Below, in pieces: positions 1 to 8,600 of a stretch of DNA of 64,000 nucleotides; the stretch's first letter is position 1, and every line of letters begins with the position of its first letter. The notes under the pieces are model-generated. The model was not told where the DNA came from and ran no database searches. It saw only the letters and a list, made by a program, of their open reading frames with translations. This DNA comes from Fen-1058 sp964398185. GTDB taxonomy: Bacteria > Chloroflexota > Anaerolineae > Fen-1058. The stretch is from the NCBI GenBank assembly GCA_964398185.1, contig CAYNML010000024.1, forward strand, positions 7,381 to 71,380. The letters run 5' to 3'. Both the position numbers and the translations under genes were made by a program.

Positions 1-1753
1 CGTACCACTGGCGCATTAACGGCGCAAAGGCCAGGCCGGGGCTGGTGCGCGGATCGTACTTGGGCGCGCCGGTGAACGGGAAGCCGCCCGTGTCTTCGTT
101 CCAGATTTCGGTCTGGATGTCGTTGCTGTCGCGCATCTGGAAGTGCAGCGCGCGCTCGCGCACCTGCACGATGGTCTTGATGCCGACCTCTTCCCAGTTC
201 TTGCCCACCAGCTGCGCCACATCGGGCCACGGGCCAAAGGCGGGCACCACCGAAATCTCGATCGTCACCGGGATGTCGGTGCCCGGGTACAGGCGGTAGC
301 CTTCGGCGTTCTTCTTGTCCAGCCCGATCGCGTCCAGCATCGAATTGGCCTTGGCCTGATCGAATTCGATGTACCGCTGGGCAACTTCATCGCCCGGATA
401 GTACGGATGCCACGGCGCGGCCACAGCCTGGCGCGGCTCACCCAGCCCCAGGAAGGCCGATTCCTGAATCTGCCCGCGATCGATCGCGTGGGACATGGCG
501 ATGCGGAAGTCGCGGTTCTGCATCAACTTGGCCAGATTCTCGTCTTTGTTGTAGGTCTGGTTGAACATGATCACGGCGTCGGCGCCGCCGAAGCTGGGCC
601 ACGTGATGATCTTGTACTTGCCCGCCTGCTCGTTTTCCTTGAGCACCGGGTAATTCATCATGTTGATGTGCCGGTCCTGTTGATCCAGCTCGCCGGCGAT
701 GGCGGCCAGGTTCAACGCCTGCGTATCGGCGAAGAAGGTGAAGCGCACTTCGTCGATGTAGGGCAGTTGATTGCCGGCGGTGTCTACCCCAACATAGTAC
801 GGGTTGCGCTTGATCGAGAAGACCTGATCGCTGATGCGGGTGGCGGGCGTCCAGGCGGCCATGGTGGGCCGCTCGGGGTTTTCAAACGGCGCGTTCTTGC
901 TGGCGAAGAGCTCGGTCCAGGTCTTGAACTTGGCATCGGCCACCATCTTGTCGATTGCAGCCTGATCGCCGTACTTGGGATGGAACTGCTTCAGGTAATG
1001 GGCAGGCAGGAACGGCGCATAGGTGCGGTCGCCGCCGTCCTTGTTGGCCAGTTCGTACAGGAACAAGGTGTTGGGTTCATTGTACGTAAACTTCACGGCG
1101 TAATCGTTGAGTTTCTCCAGTTTGGCCACCGAACCATCGGCATTCCTCATCCACTTGGGCAGCGACGGCGTGATGTCCGTGTTCAGCAGCACATCGTCGT
1201 ACCAGAACAGGATGTCATCGGCCGTCAGCGGCTGCCCGTCTGACCACTTGGCGCCTTCACGCAGGAAGACGGTCCACTCCTTGAAGTCGGCCGAATTCTC
1301 CCAGCCCTTCGCGATCTTGGGCTCGACCTTGGTGCCGTCAGGCGAGAAGCGGACGAGGCCGTCAAATACGACGCGGACATAGTTGTTGTAATCGGACGGG
1401 CCGGTGAAACCGCGCCGCCACACGCCGCCGTACTGACCCACGCCTTCAGCGCCTTCAACCACCAGCGGTTCCTTGGGGAGGCGCTCGTCAACGGGCGGCA
1501 GGCTGCCCGCTTTCACCTGATCGGCCAGCATGGGGGCTTCGTTGAACTTGGCAGCCGGCGGGGCAGGCGGTTCGGTCGGCTTGACTTCAGCCGGTTTGGG
1601 TTCAGCGGGCTTTTCAGTCGGTTTGACCTCGGCGGGTTTTTGTTCTGCCGGGGCTTGCGTCGCCGGAGCCGGAGTGGGCGGCGGCGTGCAGGCGCCAACG
1701 AACAGGGCGACAATCACGAGAACGGCAAACAATCGATACAGATTGTGTTTCAT
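1..1753 (-). CDS. ABC transporter solute-binding lipoprotein, family 5 (3' end outside window)
   Basis: Reading leftward from the ATG at 1753 gives at least 584 codons with no stop; the C-terminus lies beyond base 1. A purine-rich AAGGAG stands about 9 nt before this ATG. The N-terminus has a hydrophobic signal segment ending in a VGAC lipobox (lipid anchor on Cys22), then a Pro/Ala/Glu/Lys linker of about 45 residues. The mature part begins with a GGVWRRG-type strand and has the SBP_bac_5 pattern (VFDGLVRFSPDG, WTVFLREGAKWSDGQPLTADD). Family members bind oligopeptides, nickel or, in thermophiles and Chloroflexota, oligosaccharides. The sugar-regulator neighbours favour a saccharide ligand, but that is inference. 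No permease or ATPase for it is visible in the window. Confidence 0.85.
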   Translation of the reverse strand, partial: MKHNLYRLFAVLVIVALFVGACTPPPTPAPATQAPAEQKPAEVKPTEKPAEPKPAEVKPTEPPAPPAAKFNEAPMLADQVKAGSLPPVDERLPKEPLVVEGAEGVGQYGGVWRRGFTGPSDYNNYVRVVFDGLVRFSPDGTKVEPKIAKGWENSADFKEWTVFLREGAKWSDGQPLTADDILFWYDDVLLNTDITPSLPKWMRNADGSVAKLEKLNDYAVKFTYNEPNTLFLYELANKDGGDRTYAPFLPAHYLKQFHPKYGDQAAIDKMVADAKFKTWTELFASKNAPFENPERPTMAAWTPATRISDQVFSIKRNPYYVGVDTAGNQLPYIDEVRFTFFADTQALNLAAIAGELDQQDRHINMMNYPVLKENEQAGKYKIITWPSFGGADAVIMFNQTYNKDENLAKLMQNRDFRIAMSHAIDRGQIQESAFLGLGEPRQAVAAPWHPYYPGDEVAQRYIEFDQAKANSMLDAIGLDKKNAEGYRLYPGTDIPVTIEISVVPAFGPWPDVAQLVGKNWEEVGIKTIVQVRERALHFQMRDSNDIQTEIWNEDTGGFPFTGAPKYDPRTSPGLAFAPLMRQWY

Positions 1754-1872
1754 CTCAGCGCTCCTTGTTGTGACATGGGTTCAAGCGATCGGGTCGATTC
1801 ACTCGATGGGCGAACATCAACAAAACGATCGGGCGGTGGCGGCCTCCTTTCTCCTCTTTGTTTTTTCAGCGC

Positions 1873-2304
1873 TCAAGTTGTCAGCTTCACTTGCTGGATA
1901 TCCCAACCAAAGCGATCGCACAGGGTCTTCACATGGCTGTCCCACGTAGGTTCGGCTGCCGGTTTCTCGCCGACGAAGGCATCGACGCTTAAGTAACGCA
2001 GCGTAGTGGCTCCCTCGCACTGGATGGAATGCAAGGTGTGCGGCGGAATGCGCACCACATCGCCGGGCTTCACGCTGAACGTCTGCGCCGGATCGCCGAT
2101 GGTCAACGTGCCCGCGCCGGTCATGATGTAGAAGATCTGCTCGACGTCGTCGTGTTGATGCAGCGGCGGCGCTTCATCCGGTTCCAGCACGACGATGAAG
2201 ACCTCCGTCGTCGTTGCCTCCGCCCGATCGAGCACCAGATCATTCACGTGCGTCGGATAGCGATAGCGAATGGTGTCGGTGGTGCTGAAGACGTAACGGG
2301 TCAT
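1873..2304 (-). CDS. Single-domain cupin protein
   Basis: 143 residues, close to the usual size of a one-domain cupin. Cupin motif 1 is visible as H49-Q-H51 with E55 and Gly after it, and motif 2 as PPHTLHS with H89/H92. These are the residues that normally hold one divalent metal. No signal peptide, so cytoplasmic. GGAGAG lies just upstream of the start. It lies downstream of the UroD-like gene on the same strand, separated by a dispersed repeat, so co-transcription is possible. The family includes sugar isomerases, dioxygenases and pectin-degradation proteins of the KdgF type. The substrate cannot be fixed from sequence; a sugar-acid role is a guess from context. Confidence 0.85.
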   Translation of the reverse strand: MTRYVFSTTDTIRYRYPTHVNDLVLDRAEATTTEVFIVVLEPDEAPPLHQHDDVEQIFYIMTGAGTLTIGDPAQTFSVKPGDVVRIPPHTLHSIQCEGATTLRYLSVDAFVGEKPAAEPTWDSHVKTLCDRFGWDIQQVKLTT

Positions 2305-2320
2305 TGGCTCTCCGGTCGCT

Positions 2321-2443
2321 CGTCATTGCGAGCGTTTTTTGCGAAGCAATCTCAATTCCAGTCGACGGGAGATTGCTTCGTCGCACGCCCTATCCGCGCT
2401 TTGCGCGGGGGCGCGCATGGCGACAGCGCTCCTCGCAATGACG
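2321..2443. repeat. Dispersed palindromic repeat, family A (intergenic copy)
   Basis: Starts CGTCATTGCGAGCG and ends with the inverse, CTCGCAATGACG. Inner arms GAAGCAATCTC and GAGATTGCTTC form a second inverted repeat. Three further copies occur in this window at 54908-54987, 55682-55769 and 60079-60166. This copy ends at the base before the stop codon of the UroD-like gene. Confidence 0.85.
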
Positions 2444-3463
2444 CTAAAATCGCGAAATCGCCCCTACCAACGCATCGATCATTTGCGGCGGCGTATCCGG
2501 GCTGACGCCTCCGCCTGCCGATAGGATCAACCCGCGCCCCCCGGTTTTCTCAATACACGATCGGGCCCAGCTGCTCACCTGATCCGGTGTGCCGCGCACC
2601 AGCACGTCGAGCGGCGGCACGTTGCCCATCAAGACGATGCCGGGCATCTGCGCCTGCACTTCGGCGATGTCGGTGGTGTGGCTGAAATTGAAAACGTCAA
2701 AGCCGAGAGATGCCATCGGCTGCAATAGGTGCGGACAAGGCGTATCGTTGTGATAGACCTTGATCAGGCCGTCGAACGCGGCGAACAGGCGCGTTATCAA
2801 CGGTCGCGCATATTGCTCGAACAACTTCGGCGACAACATCCCCACGATGTCGTCCAGCACGAGTACACCTTCGGGCGCGCGCAGCACGTCGAGTTGGGCG
2901 CGCAGCCAGCGGATGATGGTGGTGGTCAACGTGTCGAGCAAACGCTGCGCGGCTTCCGGTTCTTTCTTCATGGCGATCAGCAAGTCGGTGATGCCCAGCA
3001 GCCAGCCTGCCACGGCGAACGGTCCGCGTGCGGCGACCATTTTGATCGACTCGCCTTCTGGCAGCAAGCGTTTCTCGGCGTCGAGATAGCGCTGCAAGAC
3101 CAGCGGCATCAGGCCGTGCTGCTGCGGATCGGGCGGCTCAATGTCGGCCAGCACTTTCAGCCCGCCGCGCACCGGCTCGATCGACGGCGGTTGATCGCGA
3201 TGCCACATGATGCGCGCGCCAAACGCCGATGGCTCCGCTGCCATGCCGTATTCGATCCAATAACCGGGAATCCAGGCCACTTCCGGAAAGCGCGCGTTCA
3301 AGCCCAGATAGATACGCAGCCATTCATCTTCGCGCAAAAAGAAATCGAGCGTGTTGATGCCGGCATAGCCGGGCAGCCACGGGCTATCGACGATGAGCGC
3401 CACGGGGATCCGATCGGCTTGTCCGCCCCGCGCGACGGTGGCAAAGCGTTCCCAGGGATTCAT
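2444..3463 (-). CDS. Uroporphyrinogen decarboxylase-like (URO-D superfamily) protein
   Basis: 339 residues, the usual length for the URO-D/MtaA superfamily. It starts with MNPWERF, then a (beta/alpha)8 pattern ending in LILSAGGGVSPDTPPQMIDAL, typical of the family C-terminus. True heme-pathway HemE has a conserved N-terminal Arg-rich loop that is not seen here, so it is more likely a paralog of the corrinoid methyltransferase branch. However, the zinc-binding HxC of MtaA-type enzymes appears here as H-N-D (VYHNDTPC), and GG replaces the second Cys region. The metal site may therefore differ. Its ATG overlaps the LacI stop codon by 4 bp, indicating translational coupling with that regulator. 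Function unknown. Confidence 0.8.
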   Translation of the reverse strand: MNPWERFATVARGGQADRIPVALIVDSPWLPGYAGINTLDFFLREDEWLRIYLGLNARFPEVAWIPGYWIEYGMAAEPSAFGARIMWHRDQPPSIEPVRGGLKVLADIEPPDPQQHGLMPLVLQRYLDAEKRLLPEGESIKMVAARGPFAVAGWLLGITDLLIAMKKEPEAAQRLLDTLTTTIIRWLRAQLDVLRAPEGVLVLDDIVGMLSPKLFEQYARPLITRLFAAFDGLIKVYHNDTPCPHLLQPMASLGFDVFNFSHTTDIAEVQAQMPGIVLMGNVPPLDVLVRGTPDQVSSWARSCIEKTGGRGLILSAGGGVSPDTPPQMIDALVGAISRF

Positions 3464-4518
3464 GCGTGTGATCCGTTCGAGTTGTTCGCTGGAGCCGGGC
3501 CGGTCGATTCGCGCACAATGAGCGGGCTTTCCATCAAGGTGTAACCGTCTTCGGGCGGCGGCTGGCCCTTGATCATTTGCCGCAGGATGCGCATCGCCAC
3601 ACGGCCCATGCGATACTTGGGCTGCGCGATGGTGGTCAACGGCGGATTGGTGTGCGCGGCCATCGAGATGTCGTCGATGCCGATGACCGAGATGTCTTCG
3701 GGCACGTGCAGGCGGTGCGTGCGAATGGCGTGCAGCGCACCCAGCGCCATGAGATCGTTGTAAGCCACCACGGCAGTCGGACGCTCAGCGGCCGGCAGCG
3801 CGAGCAGTGCGCTCATCGCCTGAAAGCCGCCATCGACACCAGGGAAACTCACCGGGCACAGTTCCGGCGGGAAGTGCAGACCTGCTTCCGACAACGCCCG
3901 CTCAACACCGCGCCGCCGGGCCAGCGATGCTTCCGATTGCGACGGGCCAGCCAGATACGCGATGCGCGTATGGTTCAAACTGAGCAAATGGCACGTGGCG
4001 CGATACGTGGCAATTTCAAAATCGACCATCAAACAGGCGACGTGGGGAAAGCGTACCGGGCGATTGAGCACCACCATCGGTATCTTCTGGTGGCTGATCG
4101 CCGCCGCCAGTTCCTCGGCCGCAATGCGCGATCCGCCGACGATGACGCCGCACACGGGCTGCGTCGCCAGCAGGCGAAAATATTGCTTCTCGCGCTGCAA
4201 GTCTTCCGCGGTGTCCAGCAACAGCGGCATGTACTCGTCGGCGCTTTCGTCCTGCACGCCGCGCACGATCTCGGCAAAGAACGGATTGAGAATATCGGGG
4301 ATCAACAGGGCAATGGAACTGATCGGCTGGGCTTTCACCGAGCGGTGCGGCACGTGCCGGTAGCCCAGCTCTTCGGAAGCGCGCATGACTTGCTTACGCA
4401 CATCTTCGCTGACAGGGGCGGTATTGTTCAGCACGCGCGAGACGGTGGAAGGAGAAACACCGGCTCGTCGTGCCACTTCAACGAGACTGGGGTGAGCCTG
4501 CTTGATGCTCATAGTCAC
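3460..4518 (-). CDS. LacI-family transcriptional regulator
   Basis: 352 residues. The N-terminal helix-turn-helix is clear at about residues 10-54 (VARRAGVSPSTVSRVLNN), followed by the hinge and a type I periplasmic-binding-like domain with ALLIPDILNPFF and the closing DDISMAAHTNPPLTTI signature. It should bind a sugar effector and a palindromic operator as a dimer. It is divergent from the Gfo/Idh/MocA gene; the 84-bp space between them carries overlapping promoters and a perfect TTTCATGAAA palindrome (4554-4563), so autoregulation and control of the divergent gene are likely. The stop overlaps the start of the UroD-like gene (ATGA). Confidence 0.94.
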   Translation of the reverse strand: MTMSIKQAHPSLVEVARRAGVSPSTVSRVLNNTAPVSEDVRKQVMRASEELGYRHVPHRSVKAQPISSIALLIPDILNPFFAEIVRGVQDESADEYMPLLLDTAEDLQREKQYFRLLATQPVCGVIVGGSRIAAEELAAAISHQKIPMVVLNRPVRFPHVACLMVDFEIATYRATCHLLSLNHTRIAYLAGPSQSEASLARRRGVERALSEAGLHFPPELCPVSFPGVDGGFQAMSALLALPAAERPTAVVAYNDLMALGALHAIRTHRLHVPEDISVIGIDDISMAAHTNPPLTTIAQPKYRMGRVAMRILRQMIKGQPPPEDGYTLMESPLIVRESTGPAPANNSNGSHA

Positions 4519-4543
4519 GTCTTTCTGGCGGTCTTACTGAAAT

Positions 4544-4572
4544 TTGCGTAAGTTTTCATGAAACAGTATACT
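4544..4572 (+). promoter_or_regulatory. Candidate promoter for the Gfo/Idh/MocA gene
   Basis: TTGCGT (4544-4549) and TATACT (4567-4572) are separated by 17 bp. Transcription would begin near 4580, downstream of the ATG at 4558. That argues against 4558 as the start and for 4603 or 4615. Confidence 0.5.
4554..4563. promoter_or_regulatory. Candidate LacI-type operator
   Basis: Perfect 10-bp palindrome TTTCATGAAA lying between the -35 and -10 of the plus promoter and just downstream of the minus -10. It is flanked by an outer inverted pair GTAAGT (4548-4553) and ACTTAC (4570-4575). The position is ideal for repression of both promoters. Assignment to the adjacent regulator is inference. Confidence 0.45.
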
Positions 4573-4592
4573 TACTTTCAGAAAAAAGTCAA
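4565..4592 (-). promoter_or_regulatory. Candidate promoter for the lacI-uroD-like operon
   Basis: On the minus strand TTGACT (4587-4592) and TATACT (4565-4570) are separated by 16 bp, a near-consensus housekeeping promoter about 47 bp upstream of the LacI start. It shares the TATAC core with the opposite promoter. Confidence 0.55.
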
Positions 4593-4614
4593 TAACTTTG
4601 TGATGGATGTCACT

Positions 4615-5631
4615 ATGAAGAGGTTACACTTCGGGATTGTAGGGGTAGGGAACATCGCGCCGCTCCATGCGCTGGCGATTCAGGCGCTGCCGGAAGCCGA
4701 GTTGGTGGCAGTGGCGACTCAGAATGCCGAGCGTGGGCAGGCGTTTGTGGAGAAATTCGGCGGCCAGTGGCATGCCGATTATGCTGAGCTGCTCCAACGG
4801 CCCGATGTGGATGTCGTGACGATCTGCACGCCGCACGATCTCCACGCCCCGATGACGATCGCCGCGGCGCAGGCAGGCAAGCACGTGCTGTGCGAGAAGC
4901 CCCTGGCGCGCACCACCGCCGAGTGTGAGGCGATGATCGCGGCCTGCGAACGGGCTGGGGTGACGCTGGGCGTGGTCTTTCAATCACGTTTCGAGCCACT
5001 GTCGCTGCACCTCAAACGCTTGATTGATGAGGGAACATTGGGCCGCATCGTATGGAACAGCGCCAACACGATCTGGTATCGCAGTGACGACTACTATCGC
5101 AGCGGGCCGTGGCGCGGCACGTGGGAGCATGAAGGCGGCGGCGTGCTGATCAATCAAGCCATTCACGCCATCGATCTGCTGCTGTGGTTGACAGGGATGC
5201 CCGATCGGGTTACGGCACAAACGCGGACGCTAAATCATTCCATCGAAGTGGAAGACGGAGCAATCGCTACTTTAGAATATGCCGACAATCGGTTGGGCTT
5301 GATTCAAGCGACGACGGCAGCGTATCCCGGTTATGCCGAACGGCTGGAAGTGTACGGCACGCGCGGCAGCGCGATCTATCACAAGGGCGAAGGGCGGCTG
5401 GAATGGCATCTGCTCGATCCGCGCGAGGATCACGTGCTGGAGGCCAACATCAGCAGCGGCGCGGCTAACCCCATGGACATTAGCACGGCGGGGCATGTCG
5501 CCGTGTTTCAAGATTTTGCAGAAGCGGTGCGCGAGGGACGCCGACCCGCGATCGATGGAACAGAAGGCCGCCGTAGTGTTGCGGTGGTGGAGGCGATCTA
5601 TCGAGCGGCGCGCGCCAGAGATCAATCCTGA
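4615..5631 (+). CDS. Gfo/Idh/MocA-family NAD(P)-dependent oxidoreductase
   Basis: 338 residues from the ATG at 4615 (MKRLHFGIVGVG); an in-frame ATG at 4558 would precede the predicted transcription start, and 4603 is an alternative. The N-terminal Rossmann fold has GIVGVGNIAPLHA, the EKP motif is in CEKPLARTT, and the C-terminal alpha/beta domain carries the substrate-site sequence EGGGVLINQAIHAIDLLLW. Members oxidise or reduce sugars, inositols and uronic acids. Divergent from the LacI regulator and next to pectin genes, so a sugar or uronate substrate is likely. The exact reaction cannot be told. Confidence 0.9.
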   Translation: MKRLHFGIVGVGNIAPLHALAIQALPEAELVAVATQNAERGQAFVEKFGGQWHADYAELLQRPDVDVVTICTPHDLHAPMTIAAAQAGKHVLCEKPLARTTAECEAMIAACERAGVTLGVVFQSRFEPLSLHLKRLIDEGTLGRIVWNSANTIWYRSDDYYRSGPWRGTWEHEGGGVLINQAIHAIDLLLWLTGMPDRVTAQTRTLNHSIEVEDGAIATLEYADNRLGLIQATTAAYPGYAERLEVYGTRGSAIYHKGEGRLEWHLLDPREDHVLEANISSGAANPMDISTAGHVAVFQDFAEAVREGRRPAIDGTEGRRSVAVVEAIYRAARARDQS

Positions 5632-5688
5632 TCGGCCTCCGGGTGAACGGCTGTTGCTCAAACGCAGCACTGAAGGTATCATGATTGC

Positions 5689-8600
5689 GTGCTCAATCCT
5701 GTTCAGGCAGATTTGGTTGTGACGGACACTCCCTCTTCTCCGGCGCGGCAGCGCACCACCATTGGGTTCTTAACTGCCAACATCCATCTTGGATCGGGCC
5801 GCGCCCTGTGGCCCGGCGTGGCCGACGCCGCCGAGCAGCACGACTTGAACTACATCTGCTTCCCAGGCGGCGGGCTGCGCGTAAGCGAAGGGTTTGAAGC
5901 CCAGCGCAACGTCATTTACGATCTGATCGATCCGCAGCGGCTCGACGGGTTGATCACGTGGTCGTCGGCCATCGGCGGGGCGCTCGCTCCCACCGAAGTC
6001 GCCGAGTTCCATCAGCGCTATCAGCCGCTGCCCATGATCAGTCTCGCGCAGATCGTCGAGGGTGTGCCCACTGTGGCGATCGATAGTTACACCGGAATGC
6101 GCGAAGCGGTGGTGCATTTGATCGAAGTGCACGGCTTCCGCAAACTGGCCTTCATGCGCGGCCCGGCCAATCACTTCTTTGCGCAAGAGCGCTATCGCGC
6201 TTACACCGACGTTCTGAAAGAATATGGCATCCCCTTTGTGCCGGAGCTGGTGACGCAGCCGTTGACGTGGGGCGAGGGCACGGAGGCGGCGCTGCTGTTA
6301 CTGGACGAAGCTCACCTGCGGCCCGGTATTGATTTTGAAGCAGTGGTGGCCGTGAGCGATCTGATGGCGTTGAGTGCGATGCGCGTCTTCCAGGCGCGCG
6401 GCATTCACATCCCGCACGATGTGGCCTTTGTGGGCTTTAACGATTCGCTGGAAGGACGCCTCGTCACGCCGCCCTTGACTTCGGTGGTGATGCCGTTCTA
6501 CGAACAGAGCAGGCGCGCCGTGGCCGAACTGCTGATGCGCTTGTCCGGCGCCCCCCTGCCCGATCAGGTCACGCTGCCCTCGCAGCTGATCGTGCGCCAG
6601 TCGTGCGGCTGCCCGTCAGACGCGGTGGTGCAGGCGGCGCTGGGATCCTTCACGCCGAGCGCCGCTAATTTCGCGCAGGCCAGCGCGCCGCTCAAGACGA
6701 GATTCATGGCCGGATTGGCGCAGCCCGATCAGGCGGCGCGCGCCGCGAAACTTTTCGACGCCTTACAGGCCGACTTACTCGCCGGGCCGCCGCAGCGTTT
6801 CCTCACGGAACTCGCCGCCGTGCTGGAAGAGGCGGCACGGCATGGCACGGATGTGTCAGACTGGCAGGACGCGATCTCACTGCTGCGCCGCTGCGTGCTG
6901 CCGGCGTTGAATCCCGCGCAGCACGCTCGGGCTGAGGACCTCTTCGGGCAGGCGCGTGTTTTGATCGGGGAAGCGGCCCAGCGCACGCAGGCCTATCGCC
7001 AATTGCAGGCGGAGCGACAGGCCGACATGCTGCGCGACATTGGACAGGCGCTGATTACGGCGTTCAACGTCGAGAAGCTTGCCGATGTACTGGCCGAGCG
7101 TCTGCCCGCGTTGGGCATCGCCAGCGGCTATGTGGCGCTGTACGAGAACCCGGCGTTGTCGTTGGAGCGCGCGCGCCTGGTGTTGGCTTACACCGAGCAA
7201 GGGCGCGTGCTGCTGGAGCCGGGCGGGCGATCATTCACGGCGCGCGAATTGGCCCCGGCGGACGTGCTGCCCGCCGAGCGGCGGTACAGCTTCATGCTGG
7301 AACCACTGTATTTCCGGGAAGAACAGATCGGCTTCGCCCTGTTCGAGATCGGCCCGCGCGACAGCGACATCTACGAAGTGCTGCGCGGCCACATCAGCAG
7401 CGCGCTCAAAGGCGCCTTGCTGTTTCAAGAAGCGCTGCAGGCGCGCCTCGTCGCCGAGAAAGCCGATCAGATCAAAACGCGCCTGTTGACCAATGTCAGC
7501 CACGAACTGCGCACGCCGCTGAACATCATTCTGGGCTATACGCGCAATGCGCTGCTGGCCTCGCAGCCCGACGGCTTGCTGCTGCCCCCCGCCGTGCTGA
7601 ACGATCTGCGCCACATTCACAACAGCGCCGAGCACCAGCTGCGCGTCATCAACGACCTGCTCGATCTGTCGCGCGCGGAGATCGACGAGCTCGATCTCTA
7701 TCTGGAACTGATCGATCCCCGCCCGCTGCTGGCAGAGGCCTTCCACAGTCTGGCCGATGTGGCCGATCCGGCGCGCGGGATTGCGTGGAAGTTGCAGCTG
7801 CCCGATCGGCTGCCGTGGCTCAACGCCGACGCCGTGCGGCTGCGGCAGACGCTGCTCAACCTGCTGAGCAACGCGCGCAAGTTCACCGCGCGCGGCTCCA
7901 TCACGCTGGGCGCCGATGTTGCGCCGCCGTATCTGCACATCTGGGTGGCTGACACCGGCGTCGGCATTGCGAGCGATCAGCTGGACCACATCTTCGAGCC
8001 GTTCATCACGGCCGAGCACGATCGGCAGGCGGGCGTCCCCCCTCTGGTGGGCGGCATTGGGCTGGGGTTAACCATCACGCGCCATCTGGTGATCCTGCAC
8101 GGCGGCTCGATCAGCGTGGAGAGCGAGCCAGGACGCGGCAGCACGTTCCACGTGTATCTGCCGCTGCCGCACTTGAACGATCAGGCCGCTCCCTCAGCCG
8201 CGACAGGGCATCCCGTGTTGCTGTTGATCTCGAAAGCCGCGCAGCCCGCACCGGAGATTGTGAAGTTTGCGCGGCAGCAGCACCTGACGATCAAGCGTCT
8301 GCACACCGCCGATGACGTAGAAGCCGTGCTGGCCATCTGCCAGCCGCTGACGGTAGCCTGGGATCTGGTCGACGCCAATCCCAGCGATTGGAACATCGTG
8401 CGGCGGCTGCGCAATCATCCGCGCCTGTCACAGACACCCTTCCTGTTGTATGGCCAGGCGCCGTCGGCGGAAGCCGGCGAAGCGGCGTTGACGATCGGGT
8501 TGACGAGTTTCGTGGGCAAACCGGCGGCCGATCAATCACTGCTCAACGCGCTGCACGCGGCCAGCGCGATCCCGTCGTCTGGCCCGCTGCTGATCGTGGA

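Noticed and set aside
143..1243. 366-codon plus-strand frame at the left edge
   Set aside because: Opposite the solute-binding lipoprotein gene, whose lipobox and family motifs are clear on the minus strand.
4558..4614. Upstream start for the Gfo/Idh/MocA gene at 4558
   Set aside because: It lies between the -35 and -10 elements, inside the candidate operator, and adds residues not belonging to the Rossmann fold.
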